Below are positions 55,601 to 64,000 of a stretch of 64,000 nt of DNA, in pieces (the first letter of the stretch is position 1; each line of letters begins with the position of its first letter). The notes beneath the pieces are model-generated. The model was given only the letters and a program-made list of their open reading frames with translations, made no database searches and was not told the DNA's origin. Made by a program: the position numbers and the translations under genes. The stretch lies in the NCBI GenBank assembly GCA_039707655.1, contig CM077667.1, forward strand, positions 58,867,628 to 58,931,627, read 5' to 3'. The DNA is from Elymus sibiricus (Eukaryota; Streptophyta; Magnoliopsida; Poales; Poaceae).

Positions 55601-56278
55601 TCTTTGGTAAGGGCGTCGTCGGAAAGATTTTCACGAGAAAAGCGCTGAGGATCGTTTGAGGCGCCTGAATAATCGCACATCAAGACGTCCCTCAAACTAA
55701 CAGGTTGGATTCGCCACTTTAACCAGCAACGAATCAAATCTATCTCGGTTAGGCCATGTGCAGTCAGAGCTCTTAATTTTGCATGAAGAGGTGCTAATGG
55801 AGCTCTCTCTTCGTCTGTTAGCCAACCCGGAAATTCCACCTTTCCACTGAGTCTTTCCAATCTGAAATCCGACAGGGGATTTTCTCCTTCAGGTGCAGTA
55901 TTTTTACAATAGAACCAGGTTTTGTTCCATCCCTTCGGGTGACTCGCCAGTTTTGATTCTGGGAAGGTGCTGTTTTTCCTCTTCTGAATGGAAACGCCAC
56001 TAAGTTCACAGGCAGCACCGTTCTTCACCTCAGTTTGGCGGTTAAGATAAAAGAATTCCCTAAAAAGGGTCACAGACGGATCGACCTGAAGGTACACTTC
56101 ACATGTCACTTGAAACTGACAAATATTGGTCATAGAATTTGGACCAATATCTTGAGCCTGAGCTTGAAGAAATGCAAAAGGTCCCTAAAGACCTTTGAGC
56201 CGGGAGGACGAAAACCCCTATGCAAATGACCAGTGAAGATCACAGCCTCCCCTAGCCGCGGTTGTGGGAACGGCTCCT
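52674..56278 (-). pseudogene. Antisense gene of Tat 2, homologous in layout to that of gypsy 1
   Basis: Minus strand, from the Athila break inward: PF04195-like N-terminal domain (QPRLGEAVIFTGHLHRGF near 56260; FFYLNRQTE, GWNKTWFYCKN near 55920; ends LNPPPQ near 55515), a Ser/Pro-rich exon (54864-55448), an exon with a long linker ending in a helix (54232-54780), a coiled coil (53520-53770, KRLKEERKLKTEAESM), and a C-terminal part (52837-53260, ETRKSVAQGGANMALARAK). Intron borders are approximate. A shift near 56150 and the Athila insertion at 56279 break it; the first exon should lie beyond the Athila element. Role unknown. Confidence 0.7.
53922..54175. repeat. 68-bp tandem array in an intron of the Tat 2 antisense gene
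   Basis: GACCCGACTCATCTCAAGAAG recurs at 53922, 53990, 54058 and 54126, a fixed 68-bp step, each unit carrying GAGCCGGCCCTTGGGGGCTA. Four units, the last partly diverged. Confidence 0.95.
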
Positions 56279-57805
56279 TGATGACCCACAAGTATAGGGG
56301 ATCTATCGTAGTCCTTTCGATAAGTAAGAGTGTCGAACCCAACGAGGAGCAGAAGGAAATGACAAGCGGTTTTCAGTAAGGTATTCTCTGCAAGCACTGA
56401 AATTGTCGGTAACAGATAGTTTGGTGATAAGATAATTCATAACAGATAGCAAGCAACAATTGTAGCAAAGGTGCAGCAAGGTGGCCCAATCCTTTTTGTA
56501 GAAAAGGACAAACCTGGACAAACTCTTATATAAAGCAAAGCGCTCCCGAGGACACATGGGAATTTCTGTCAAGCTAGTTTTCATCATGCTCATATGATTC
56601 ACGTTCGTTACTTTGATAATTTGATATGTGGGTGGACCGGTGCTTGGGTGCTGCCCTTACTTGGACAAACCTCCCACTTATGATTAACCTCTCTCGCAAG
56701 CATCCGCAACTACGAAAGAAGAATTAAGATAAATCTAACCATAGCATGAAACATATGGATCCAAATCAGCCCCTTACGAAGCAACGCATAAACTAGGGTT
56801 TAAGCTTCTGTCACTCTAGAAACCCATCATCTACTTATTACTTCCCAATGCCTTCCCCTAGGCCCAAATAATGGCGAAGTGTCATGTAGTCGACGTTCAC
56901 ATAACACCACTAGAGGAGAGACAACATACATCTCATCAAAATATCGAACGAATACCAAATTCACATGATTACATATAACAAGACTTATCCCATGTCCTCA
57001 GGAACAAACGTAAATACTCACAAAGAATATTAATGTTCATAATTAGAGGAGTATTAATTATCATTAAGGATCTGAACATATGATCTTCCACCAAGTAAAC
57101 CAACTAGCATCAACTACAAGGAGTAATCAACACTACTAGCAACCCACAGGTACCAATCTGAGGTTTTGAGACAAAGATCGGATACAAGAGATGTACTAGG
57201 GTTTGGAGAGGAGATGGTGCTGGTGAAGATGTTGATGGAGATTGACCCCCTCTCGATGAGAGGATCGTTGGTGATGACGATGGCTTCGATTTCCCCCTCC
57301 GGGAGGGAAGTTTGCCCGGCAGAACAGCTTCGCCGGAGCCCTAGATTGGTTCTGCCCAAGTTCCACCTCGAGACGGCGGCGCTTCGTCCCGAAAGCTCTC
57401 TTATGATTTTTTTTCCAGGTCAAAACCCTCCATATAGCAGAAGATGGGCACCGGAGGGCTGCCAGGGGGCCCACAAGCCACAGGGGAGTGCCCTGGGGGG
57501 TAGGGCGCGCCCCCCAGGCTTGTGGCCTCCTGGTGGGTCCCCTCTGGTATTTCTTTCGCCCAATATTTTTTATATATTCCAAAATAATTCTCCGTAACTT
57601 TTCAGGACTTTTGGAGTTGTGCAGAATAGGTCTCTCATATTTATTCCTTTTCCAGTCCAGAATTCCAGCTGCCGGCATTCTCCCTCTTCATGTAAACCTT
57701 GTAAAATAAGAGAGAAAAGGCATAAGTATTGTACCATAATGTGTAATAACAGCCCATAATACAATAAATATCAATATAAAACCATGATGGAAAATGCACA
57801 TATCA
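56279..57805 (-). repeat. Athila 3' LTR
   Basis: 1,527 bp, plus-strand borders TGATGACCCACAAGTATAGG ... AAATGCACATATCA. Contains a palindromic block CACAAGCC...GGGCGCGCCC...GGCTTGTGG at about 57470-57530, shared with the two solo LTRs. Only this LTR is in the window. Confidence 0.85.
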
Positions 57806-57820
57806 ACTCCCCCAAGCTTA
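57806..57820 (-). other. Athila polypurine tract
   Basis: Minus strand TAAGCTTGGGGGAGT directly before the LTR start TGATATG. Confidence 0.8.
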
Positions 57821-59376
57821 GACCTCGCTTGTCCTCAAGCGAAAGCCGAAATCGATAAATATGTCCACATGTTTAGAGATAGAGGTGTCGATAAAATAAA
57901 ATACGGACATGAGAGCATCATGATCATCTTTAGAACAACAATACTTATTGATATATAATTTCTTATACTAGAGTAACAATTCTTTCACAAGGTAAAGTAT
58001 GAATCAAGAACTCTATTGAGAACCAACAAACTATGATCTCAGTCATTGAAGCAATTGCAATTTATCATAACATCGGAAAGAGTCAATATAAGAGCTTGTA
58101 AAGCAAATCCACATACTCAATCATCTTTTAGTCTTTCATAATTACTAACACTCACGCGGTACTTATGAGGTCAAAACTTCAATTGGACACAGAGAAAGAT
58201 AGGGGCTTATAGTTTTGCCTCCCAACTATTTACCTCAAGGGTAATGTCAACAGAAATAACTCATGATCACCCACATCCGAGTGGATATATGTGTCTAGAT
58301 CATTCCCCAACACATGACGCTTGCCAAGAGAGAAAGGCAAAATAAAGGAAGTGGTGAAGATCACCATGACTCTTGCATAAAGGTAAGTACTAGAAAGTAA
58401 AAGAAACAGATAGGCCTTCGCAGAGGGAAGCAGAGGTTGTCATGCGCTTTTATAGTTGGATGCACAATCTCTTAATGCAAAAGAACGTCACTTTATATTG
58501 CCGCTTGTGATAAAGAACTTTATTATGCAGTCTGTCGCTTTTATTTCTTCCATATCACAGGTTCGTATAAAGTTTATTTTCCTCACACTAATAGATCATA
58601 CATATTTAGAGAGCAATCTTTATTGCTTGCACCGATGACAACTTAGTTGAAGGATCTTACTCAATCCATAGGTAGGTATGGTGGACTCTCATGGCAAAAC
58701 TGGGTTAAGGGTGTTTGGATGCACAAGTAGTATCTCTACTTGGTGCGGAAGTTTTGGCTGATATGGGGTGGAAGCAAGCGTCACATGTTAAAGGATCTAT
58801 AACCATATAACTTCTATTCGGAAATAAGCAAACATAACCCATTATGTTGTCTTCCTTGTCCAACATCAACTTCTTAGCATATAATATTTTAATGAGTGCT
58901 CACAATCATAAAAGATGTCCAAGATAATATATTTATATGTGAACCTCTCTTTCTTTATTACTTCCTTTTAATTGCAGCAATGACCAATCGCTATGTTTGT
59001 CAACTGACAACAAATTTCAATCGACATACTTCTTATATGTGAAGTCATCACTCCCCATAAGATCATCATATATACTCTTTGCTTTTATTCTATACTTCTT
59101 TCTATTTCTTTTTCTCAAGATCATAGCAAGCAAGCAAAGCCCTCAACTCAAAACTACTTTTTATTATATAACTCTCGGACTCGCTTACATAGGGGAAACA
59201 TAAGGCAAAACTCAAAACTAGATCACACTAAAAACTTTATTCTACTAGATCAAGATATAGCCAAAAGGATCGAACTAAGAAAAAACGATAAAAGTAAAAG
59301 ATGTGATGGTGATACGATACCGGGGCACCTCCCCCAAGCTTGGCACAAGCCAAGGGGAGTGCCCATACCCATGTGT
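57821..59376 (-). other. Athila 3' untranslated region
   Basis: About 1.5 kb, AT-rich, no convincing ORF on either strand. The polypurine tract lies at its left edge and a second CCCCCAAGCTTGG block at about 59331-59345. Confidence 0.6.
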
Positions 59377-59901
59377 TTAGTTGTCTTTCTTCGGAGGTGG
59401 TGATGTTGGAGTAGTTGATGAGGTTGGAAGCTTGTCCTCCGTCTTCCAAGGCATAGGCTCACCATCGTAAAAAGATGAACGAGTCTCCGGGATCCTCAAA
59501 TCTGCAGCCAAACTCATTCTCTTAAATCTGTATTCATACTCACAGTTCTGGTTTTGCAGGTCATAGATCTGGGCTTGGAGATGCTCAATTTTCTCGTAAA
59601 GCTTGAAGATGTGCTCCCCGATGTCCTTGGCGTCCAGCTTGTGCTTATGGGTAAACTCCGCGATCATCATGTGATTGGCATTGAGTCCACGTTCCACCAT
59701 CCCTTGGCACTTGAAGACTTGCTGCTCCATTGCTTCGAGCCTTGTCTCCACGCTTCCGCTCTTCTTTGGCCCCTCAACATCACGGATGAGCAGCACCCAC
59801 TCTCGTATCTCAATGGTTTGAGGGTGTTGCGGCACCTCCGCAAGGTAGGGTTTGATGACCTTCTCGAAGAACTTCTCCTTCGAAGCACTTGGGGACGTCA
59901 T
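59377..59901 (-). CDS. Athila accessory ORF, coiled coil, function unknown
   Basis: 174 codons from ATG 59901 (TSPSASKEKFFEKVIKPYL). Residues 60-135 read like a coiled coil (LEAMEQQVFKCQGM, EHIFKLYEKIEHLQAQIYDL). The C-terminus is Pro/Thr/Ser-rich. It is intact, on the same strand as pol and between integrase and 3' LTR, where Athila elements may carry an extra (sometimes env-like) ORF. No signal peptide or membrane helix is evident, so I do not call it envelope. Confidence 0.6.
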   Translation of the reverse strand: MTSPSASKEKFFEKVIKPYLAEVPQHPQTIEIREWVLLIRDVEGPKKSGSVETRLEAMEQQVFKCQGMVERGLNANHMMIAEFTHKHKLDAKDIGEHIFKLYEKIEHLQAQIYDLQNQNCEYEYRFKRMSLAADLRIPETRSSFYDGEPMPWKTEDKLPTSSTTPTSPPPKKDN

Positions 59902-59939
59902 GGTGATCTAAATCTGTCCGGAAAACAACTCGAAACAAA

Positions 59940-60240
59940 AACAGGAGATATTGTTGTGATACGAAGGTCAAAACCTTCGGGAGATTATATAATGAATTTT
60001 AACCGACCTAAAGGAGTATACCACAAGAAAACAGAGTCCGGAGGGTACACGGGGTGGCCGCAAGCCACAGGGGCTCGCCCAGGGGGGTAGGGCGCGCCCC
60101 CCTGGCTTGTCACCTCCTCGTGCACTTTTCGGACTACTTTAAATTTTCCTAATTTATTAAATATTCCAAAACGGAGAAAAATTGCTATTGGAAAAGTTTT
60201 GGAGTCGGTTTGCTTACCGTACCACATACCTATTCCTTTT
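59940..60240 (-). repeat. LTR-like palindromic block inside the Athila element
   Basis: Contains GCAAGCCACAGGGGCTCGCC and GGGCGCGCCCCCCTGGCTTG, then ATATTCCAAAA...GGAGAAA and TTTTGGAGT, the same order as in the LTR at 57470-57615. It sits between integrase and the accessory ORF. Confidence 0.6.
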
Positions 60241-61411
60241 TGGAGTCTGAAACGTTCTGGTAGGTCTTCCTAATGTACTCCTCCGGAGTTATGGTATTGA
60301 TAATATTGGTTTCAACATTTATGGGAGTACCTGAGATATAATGTTTGATTCTTTGCCCATTTACCACCTTTGGATTTGTGCCTTCGGCGTTGTTGATCTT
60401 GATGGCACCGGAACGATATACTTCCTCGATAATGTAAGGCCCTTCCCATTTAGAGAGAAGTTTTCCTGCAAAAAATCTTAAACGAGAATTGTATAGCAAG
60501 ACATGGTCACCTACATTGAATTCACGCTTTTGTATCCTTTTATCATGTCATCTCTTAACTTTTTGTTTAAACAACTTAGCATTCTCATAGGCCTGGGTTC
60601 TCCATTCATCAAGTGAGCTAATGTCAAATAACCTCTTCTCACCAGCAAGTTTGAAATCATAGTTGAGCTCTTTGATTGCCCAATAAGCTTTATGTTCTAG
60701 TTCAAGAGGTAAGTGACATGCTTTACCATAAACCATTTTATACGGAGACATACCCATAGGGTTTTTGTAAGCAGTTCTATAAGCCCATAATGCATCATCA
60801 AGTTTCTTAGACCAATTCTTTCTAGATCTATTAACAGTCTTTTGCAAGATCAATTTCATTTCTCTATTGCTTAACTCTACTTGACCACTAGACTGAGGAT
60901 GATATGGGGATGCAATTCTATGATTAACATCGTACTTAGCAAGCAATTTACGGCAAGCACCATGAATAAAGTGTGAACCACCATCAGTCATTAAATATCT
61001 AGGGACTCCAAATCTAGGGAAAATAACTTCTTTAAGCATTTTAATAGAAGTGTTATGATCAGCACTACTAGTTGGAATAGCTTCTACCCACTTAGTAACA
61101 TAATCAACAGCAACTAGAATATGAGTATACCCATTGGACTTTGGAAAAGATCCCATATAATCAAAACCCCAAACATCAAATGGTTCAATAACAAGTGAGT
61201 AATTCATAGGAATTTCCTGACGTCTACTAATATTACCAATTCTTTGACATTCATCACAAGACAAGACAAACTTACGAGCATCCTTGAAGAGAGTAGGCCA
61301 ATAAAAACCAGATTGTAATACCTTGTGTGCAGTTCTATCTCCAGCGTGGTGTCCTCCGTAGGCCTCGGAGTGACACTTGTGTAGGATCTGTTCATGTTCA
61401 TGCTCACGCAC
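60230..61411 (-). pseudogene. Athila integrase, one premature stop
   Basis: HHCC region HKCHSEAYGGHHAG ... CDECQ, then core Asp in VWGFDYMG, Asp in LMTDGGSHF, Glu in GQVELSN, and C-terminal SH3-like part KWEGPYIIEEVY (60230-60499). TGA at 60548-60550 interrupts it in frame before the C-terminal part. It joins RT upstream through another stop. Confidence 0.88.
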
Positions 61412-61438
61412 ACAACGTCTAATAACACCATCTACTCC

Positions 61439-63070
61439 TTATTTATAAAGGTGTGGATCATCCCAAAAGTAATGTCTTAAATCATAGAAGAACTTTTTCT
61501 TTTGTTGGTATGTGAAACTAGGTGGTATAAATTTAGCAACAATGTAATTAGCATAATCAGCATACCAAGGAGCATTACGTGAAGCATTTATGACAGCTAA
61601 TTTTTCATCAGGAAAGCTATCATCAATAGGTAGTGGGTCATCAAGAACATTTTCTAACCTAGACAAGTTGTCTGCTACGGGGTTCTCAGCAACCTTTCTA
61701 TCAATAATATGCAAATCAAATTCTTGTAGCAAAAGAACCCATCTAATAAGTCTAGGTTTAGCATCTTTCTTTTCCATAAGGTATTTAATAGCAGCATGAT
61801 CACTGTGAACAGTTACTTTGGAATCAACAATATAAGGTCTGAACTTATCACAAGCAAACACAACTGCTAAAAATTCCTTTTCAGTGGTAGCATAGTTTCT
61901 TTGAGCACTGTCTAGAGTTTTACTAGCATAATGGATAACATTTAATTTCTTATCCACTCTTTGTCCTAGAACAGCACCAACGACATAATAACTAGCATCA
62001 CACATAATTTCAAAGGGTAGGTTCCAATCAGGTGGTTGAACAACAGGTGCAGAAATCAAGGCTTTCTTAAGGATTTCAAATGCTTCTACACAATCATCAT
62101 CAAAAACGAATGGAACATCTTTTTGCAAAAGATTAGTGAGAGGCCTAGAAATCTTAGAGAAGTCTTTAATAAACCTCCTATAGAAACCAGCATGACCAAG
62201 GAAACTTCTTATACCTCTGATATCCGTAGGACACGGCATTTTTTTAATAGCATCAACTTTAGCTTTATCGACTTCAATACCTCTTTCGGAGATTTTGTGC
62301 CCCAAGACAATATCCTCATTAACCATAAAGTGGCACTTCTCCCAATTCAAGACAAGATTAGTTTCTTCGCATCTCTGCAAAACTCGATCAAGGTTGCTCA
62401 AGCAATCATCAAAGGAAGTTCCGTAAACGGAGAAATCATCCATGAAAACCTCAACAATCTTTTCACAAAAGTTAGAGAATATAGCAGTCATGCATCTTTG
62501 AAAGGTAGCAGGTGCATTGCATAAACCAAAAGGCATACGTCTATAAGCAAAGGTACCGAAAGGACAAGTAAAAGTGGTCTTCTCTTGGTCCTCTTTTGAC
62601 ACGGGTATTTGAGAGAAACCAGAATAACCATCTAGAAAGCAAAAGTGTGTGTGTTTGGATAGTCTTTCTAGCATTTGATCAATAAAAGGTAGAGGGTAAT
62701 GATCTTTCCTAGTAACTTTATTTAATTTCCTAAAATCAATTACCATTCTATATCCTGTAACAATTCTTTGCGGGATCAATTCATTTTTATCATTAGGAAC
62801 AACGGTAATACCTCCCTTCTTAGGGACACAATGAACGGGACTAACCCATCTACTATCAGCAATAGGATAAATTATACCTACCTCCAGAAGCTTTAATATT
62901 TCATTTCTTACCACTTCTTTCATTTTAGGATTTAACCGTCGTTGGTGATCAACGACTGGTTTGGCATGAGGCTCCATATTAATTTTATGCTGACATAGAG
63001 TGGGACTAATGCCCTTAAGATCATCAAGAGTATATCCAATAGCAGCACGGTGCTTCCTCAGAGTTTTCAA
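61439..63070 (-). CDS. Athila reverse transcriptase and RNase H
   Basis: 543 codons. RT motifs: [43 protein letters not shown], catalytic FMDD (near 62440), [10 protein letters not shown]. RNase [46 protein letters not shown]. The run ends in TAA at 61439-61441 but continues in frame into integrase, so this stop is a lesion of the polyprotein. The true N-terminus is upstream in the protease part. Confidence 0.9.
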   Translation of the reverse strand: MKTLRKHRAAIGYTLDDLKGISPTLCQHKINMEPHAKPVVDHQRRLNPKMKEVVRNEILKLLEVGIIYPIADSRWVSPVHCVPKKGGITVVPNDKNELIPQRIVTGYRMVIDFRKLNKVTRKDHYPLPFIDQMLERLSKHTHFCFLDGYSGFSQIPVSKEDQEKTTFTCPFGTFAYRRMPFGLCNAPATFQRCMTAIFSNFCEKIVEVFMDDFSVYGTSFDDCLSNLDRVLQRCEETNLVLNWEKCHFMVNEDIVLGHKISERGIEVDKAKVDAIKKMPCPTDIRGIRSFLGHAGFYRRFIKDFSKISRPLTNLLQKDVPFVFDDDCVEAFEILKKALISAPVVQPPDWNLPFEIMCDASYYVVGAVLGQRVDKKLNVIHYASKTLDSAQRNYATTEKEFLAVVFACDKFRPYIVDSKVTVHSDHAAIKYLMEKKDAKPRLIRWVLLLQEFDLHIIDRKVAENPVADNLSRLENVLDDPLPIDDSFPDEKLAVINASRNAPWYADYANYIVAKFIPPSFTYQQKKKFFYDLRHYFWDDPHLYK

Positions 63071-63088
63071 TAATCTCTTTTCTTCATG

Positions 63089-63922
63089 CTATGAAAGGTT
63101 AGCACAAATAATAACATGATATATCTTCTTTTCATCAAGATAAGCATATTTCAGAGTATCCGGTAATTGTTTAAGCTCAAACACGGGATCACCCTTGGGT
63201 GGAGGAGGATCCCCAAGTATTTCAACAGGCAAGTTGTGTTTCAAAATAGGATGCTGATCAAAGAAAATCTTATCTATTTCATTCCTTTCATTCATATGCA
63301 TATCGTTTTCATGGTCTAGCAAATATTGTTCTAAGGGATCAGTAGGAGACACAGCAATAGAAGCAAGACCAACAATTTCATCTTTACTAGGCAATTCTTT
63401 ATCATGGGGTTGTCTACGAAATTTAGAGAAATTGAACTCATGAGACACATCCCCAAAACTTACAGTAACAGTTTCTTTCTCACAATCTATTTTAGCATTA
63501 ACAGTATTCAAGAAAGGTCTACCAAATATAATGGGACAAAAATCATCTTGTGGGGAACCAAGAACAAGAAAATCAGTAGGATGTTTTATTTTCCCACACA
63601 AGACTTCAACATCTCTAACAATCCCAACTGGTGCTATAGTATCTCTATTAGCAAGCTTAATGGTAACATCAATTTCTTCTAACTCAGCTGGTGCAATATC
63701 ATTCATAATTTCTTGATATAAGGTAAAGGGAATTGCACTCACACTAGCACCCACATCACATAAGCCATGATAACAATTATCTCCTATTTTAACAGAAACA
63801 ACAGGCATGCCAACAATAGGTCTATGTTTATCTTTAGTATCAGGTCTAGCAATTCTAGCAGCTTCATCACAGAAATGAATAACATGCCCATCAATATTAT
63901 CAACCAAGAGATCTTTAACCAT
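63089..63922 (-). CDS. Athila protease region
   Basis: 277 codons with the retropepsin-type segment GLCDVGASVSAIP (about residues 54-66) and FGRPFLNTVNAKID further on (about 130-145). The frame ends in TAG at 63089-63091 and continues in the same frame to RT. The upstream end is shifted near 63925; Gag lies outside the window. Confidence 0.8.
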   Translation of the reverse strand: MVKDLLVDNIDGHVIHFCDEAARIARPDTKDKHRPIVGMPVVSVKIGDNCYHGLCDVGASVSAIPFTLYQEIMNDIAPAELEEIDVTIKLANRDTIAPVGIVRDVEVLCGKIKHPTDFLVLGSPQDDFCPIIFGRPFLNTVNAKIDCEKETVTVSFGDVSHEFNFSKFRRQPHDKELPSKDEIVGLASIAVSPTDPLEQYLLDHENDMHMNERNEIDKIFFDQHPILKHNLPVEILGDPPPPKGDPVFELKQLPDTLKYAYLDEKKIYHVIICANLS

Positions 63923-64000
63923 AGCAATACTAGTTCAACTTTAATTTGTTCAGGGGGTTTAGGTGTCCTAACATAGCTGTTACGAACCACAGTTGAAGCT

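Larger units (their letters stand above)
46673..56278 (+). mobile_element. Second Tat-lineage gypsy element, decayed, 3' end outside window
   Basis: 5' LTR 46673-47223, PBS at 47226, plus-strand gag-pol remnants to 51824, then a gene on the minus strand, as in gypsy 1. The 3' LTR is not seen because an Athila element interrupts at 56279. Numerous stops, frameshifts and an internal gag deletion show an older, defective copy. Its words and LTR differ from gypsy 1, so it is another family of the same lineage. Confidence 0.85.
56279..64000 (-). mobile_element. Athila-lineage gypsy element, 5' part outside window
   Basis: Minus strand. Its 3' LTR (56279-57805) has TG...CA borders and a polypurine tract next to it. 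Inward come an unknown ORF (59377-59901), an LTR-like block (about 59940-60240), integrase, RT-RNase H and protease; gag and the 5' LTR lie to the right of the window. The insertion target in Tat 2 would be CTCCT (56274-56278). Three in-frame stops in pol mark it as dead. Confidence 0.9.

Noticed and set aside
59377..59901. Envelope-like protein
   Set aside because: No signal peptide, membrane segment or cleavage motif; coiled coil and Pro-rich tail only.

Overview
This window is nuclear DNA from a large-genome grass, almost certainly a Triticeae species (wheat, Aegilops or barley type). The reasons are a GC-rich monocot NPF/PTR gene, CACTA ends with the TTTAGTCCCGGTTGG-type subterminal repeats common in grasses, LTR families of the Athila and Tat (Retand-like) gypsy lineages, an L1-type LINE with a plant RNase H tail, and layer-on-layer nesting of transposons. 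No prokaryotic signals, rRNA genes or CRISPR arrays are present.

Layout. 1-5426: right-hand part of a CACTA (En/Spm) element whose spliced gene encodes a Ptta/En/Spm domain and a Ulp1-like cysteine protease; its right end lies directly against the broken 5' side of a plant-mobile-domain (PMD) pseudogene (5427-6700). 6960-8640: short-palindrome cluster, simple repeats and a possible small inverted-repeat element. 8959-10810: the only convincing host gene, a two-exon NPF8/PTR-type proton-coupled peptide transporter. 10705-12107: the 3' end of that gene and its flank are duplicated in tandem. 12348-13002: a short A-tailed retroposon with target-site duplication (TSD). 13332-32714: one full-length but dead L1-type LINE (minus strand, 15-bp TSD), split in its RT domain by a complete 13,031-bp Tat-lineage gypsy element (16091-29121, 581-bp LTRs, 5-bp TSD). 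32730-39165: intergenic sequence with a tRNA-like segment, a 34-G run, and an unclassified AT-rich stretch rich in TGCTTC that is interrupted by a solo LTR (37472-39009). 39166-46672: minus-strand Athila-type relics holding a second solo LTR of the same family in opposite orientation (40932-42504). 46673-56278: a decayed second Tat-type element (plus strand), which interrupts an Athila LTR and is itself interrupted at 56279 by another minus-strand Athila element that runs off the window.

The most notable system is in the two Tat elements. Each carries, between the end of pol and the 3' LTR, a multi-exon gene on the strand opposite to gag-pol. In the first element my exon model has seven exons with canonical GT/AG introns and sums exactly to a 919-codon frame with a single premature stop. 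It has its own TATA-like box, and it converges on pol across an array with an exact 143-bp period. The second element has a diverged gene with the same domain order (Transposase_28-like N-terminus, disordered acidic middle, coiled coil, helical C-terminus) and a separate 68-bp repeat array in one of its introns.

Apart from the NPF gene nearly everything is mobile DNA. Insertion order can be read from TSDs: LINE, then gypsy 1 into it; Athila relic, then Tat 2 into its LTR, then the last Athila into Tat 2's antisense gene. Gypsy 1 is young (7 differences by eye between its 581-bp LTRs). All splice sites, identities and ages are hand-read estimates.
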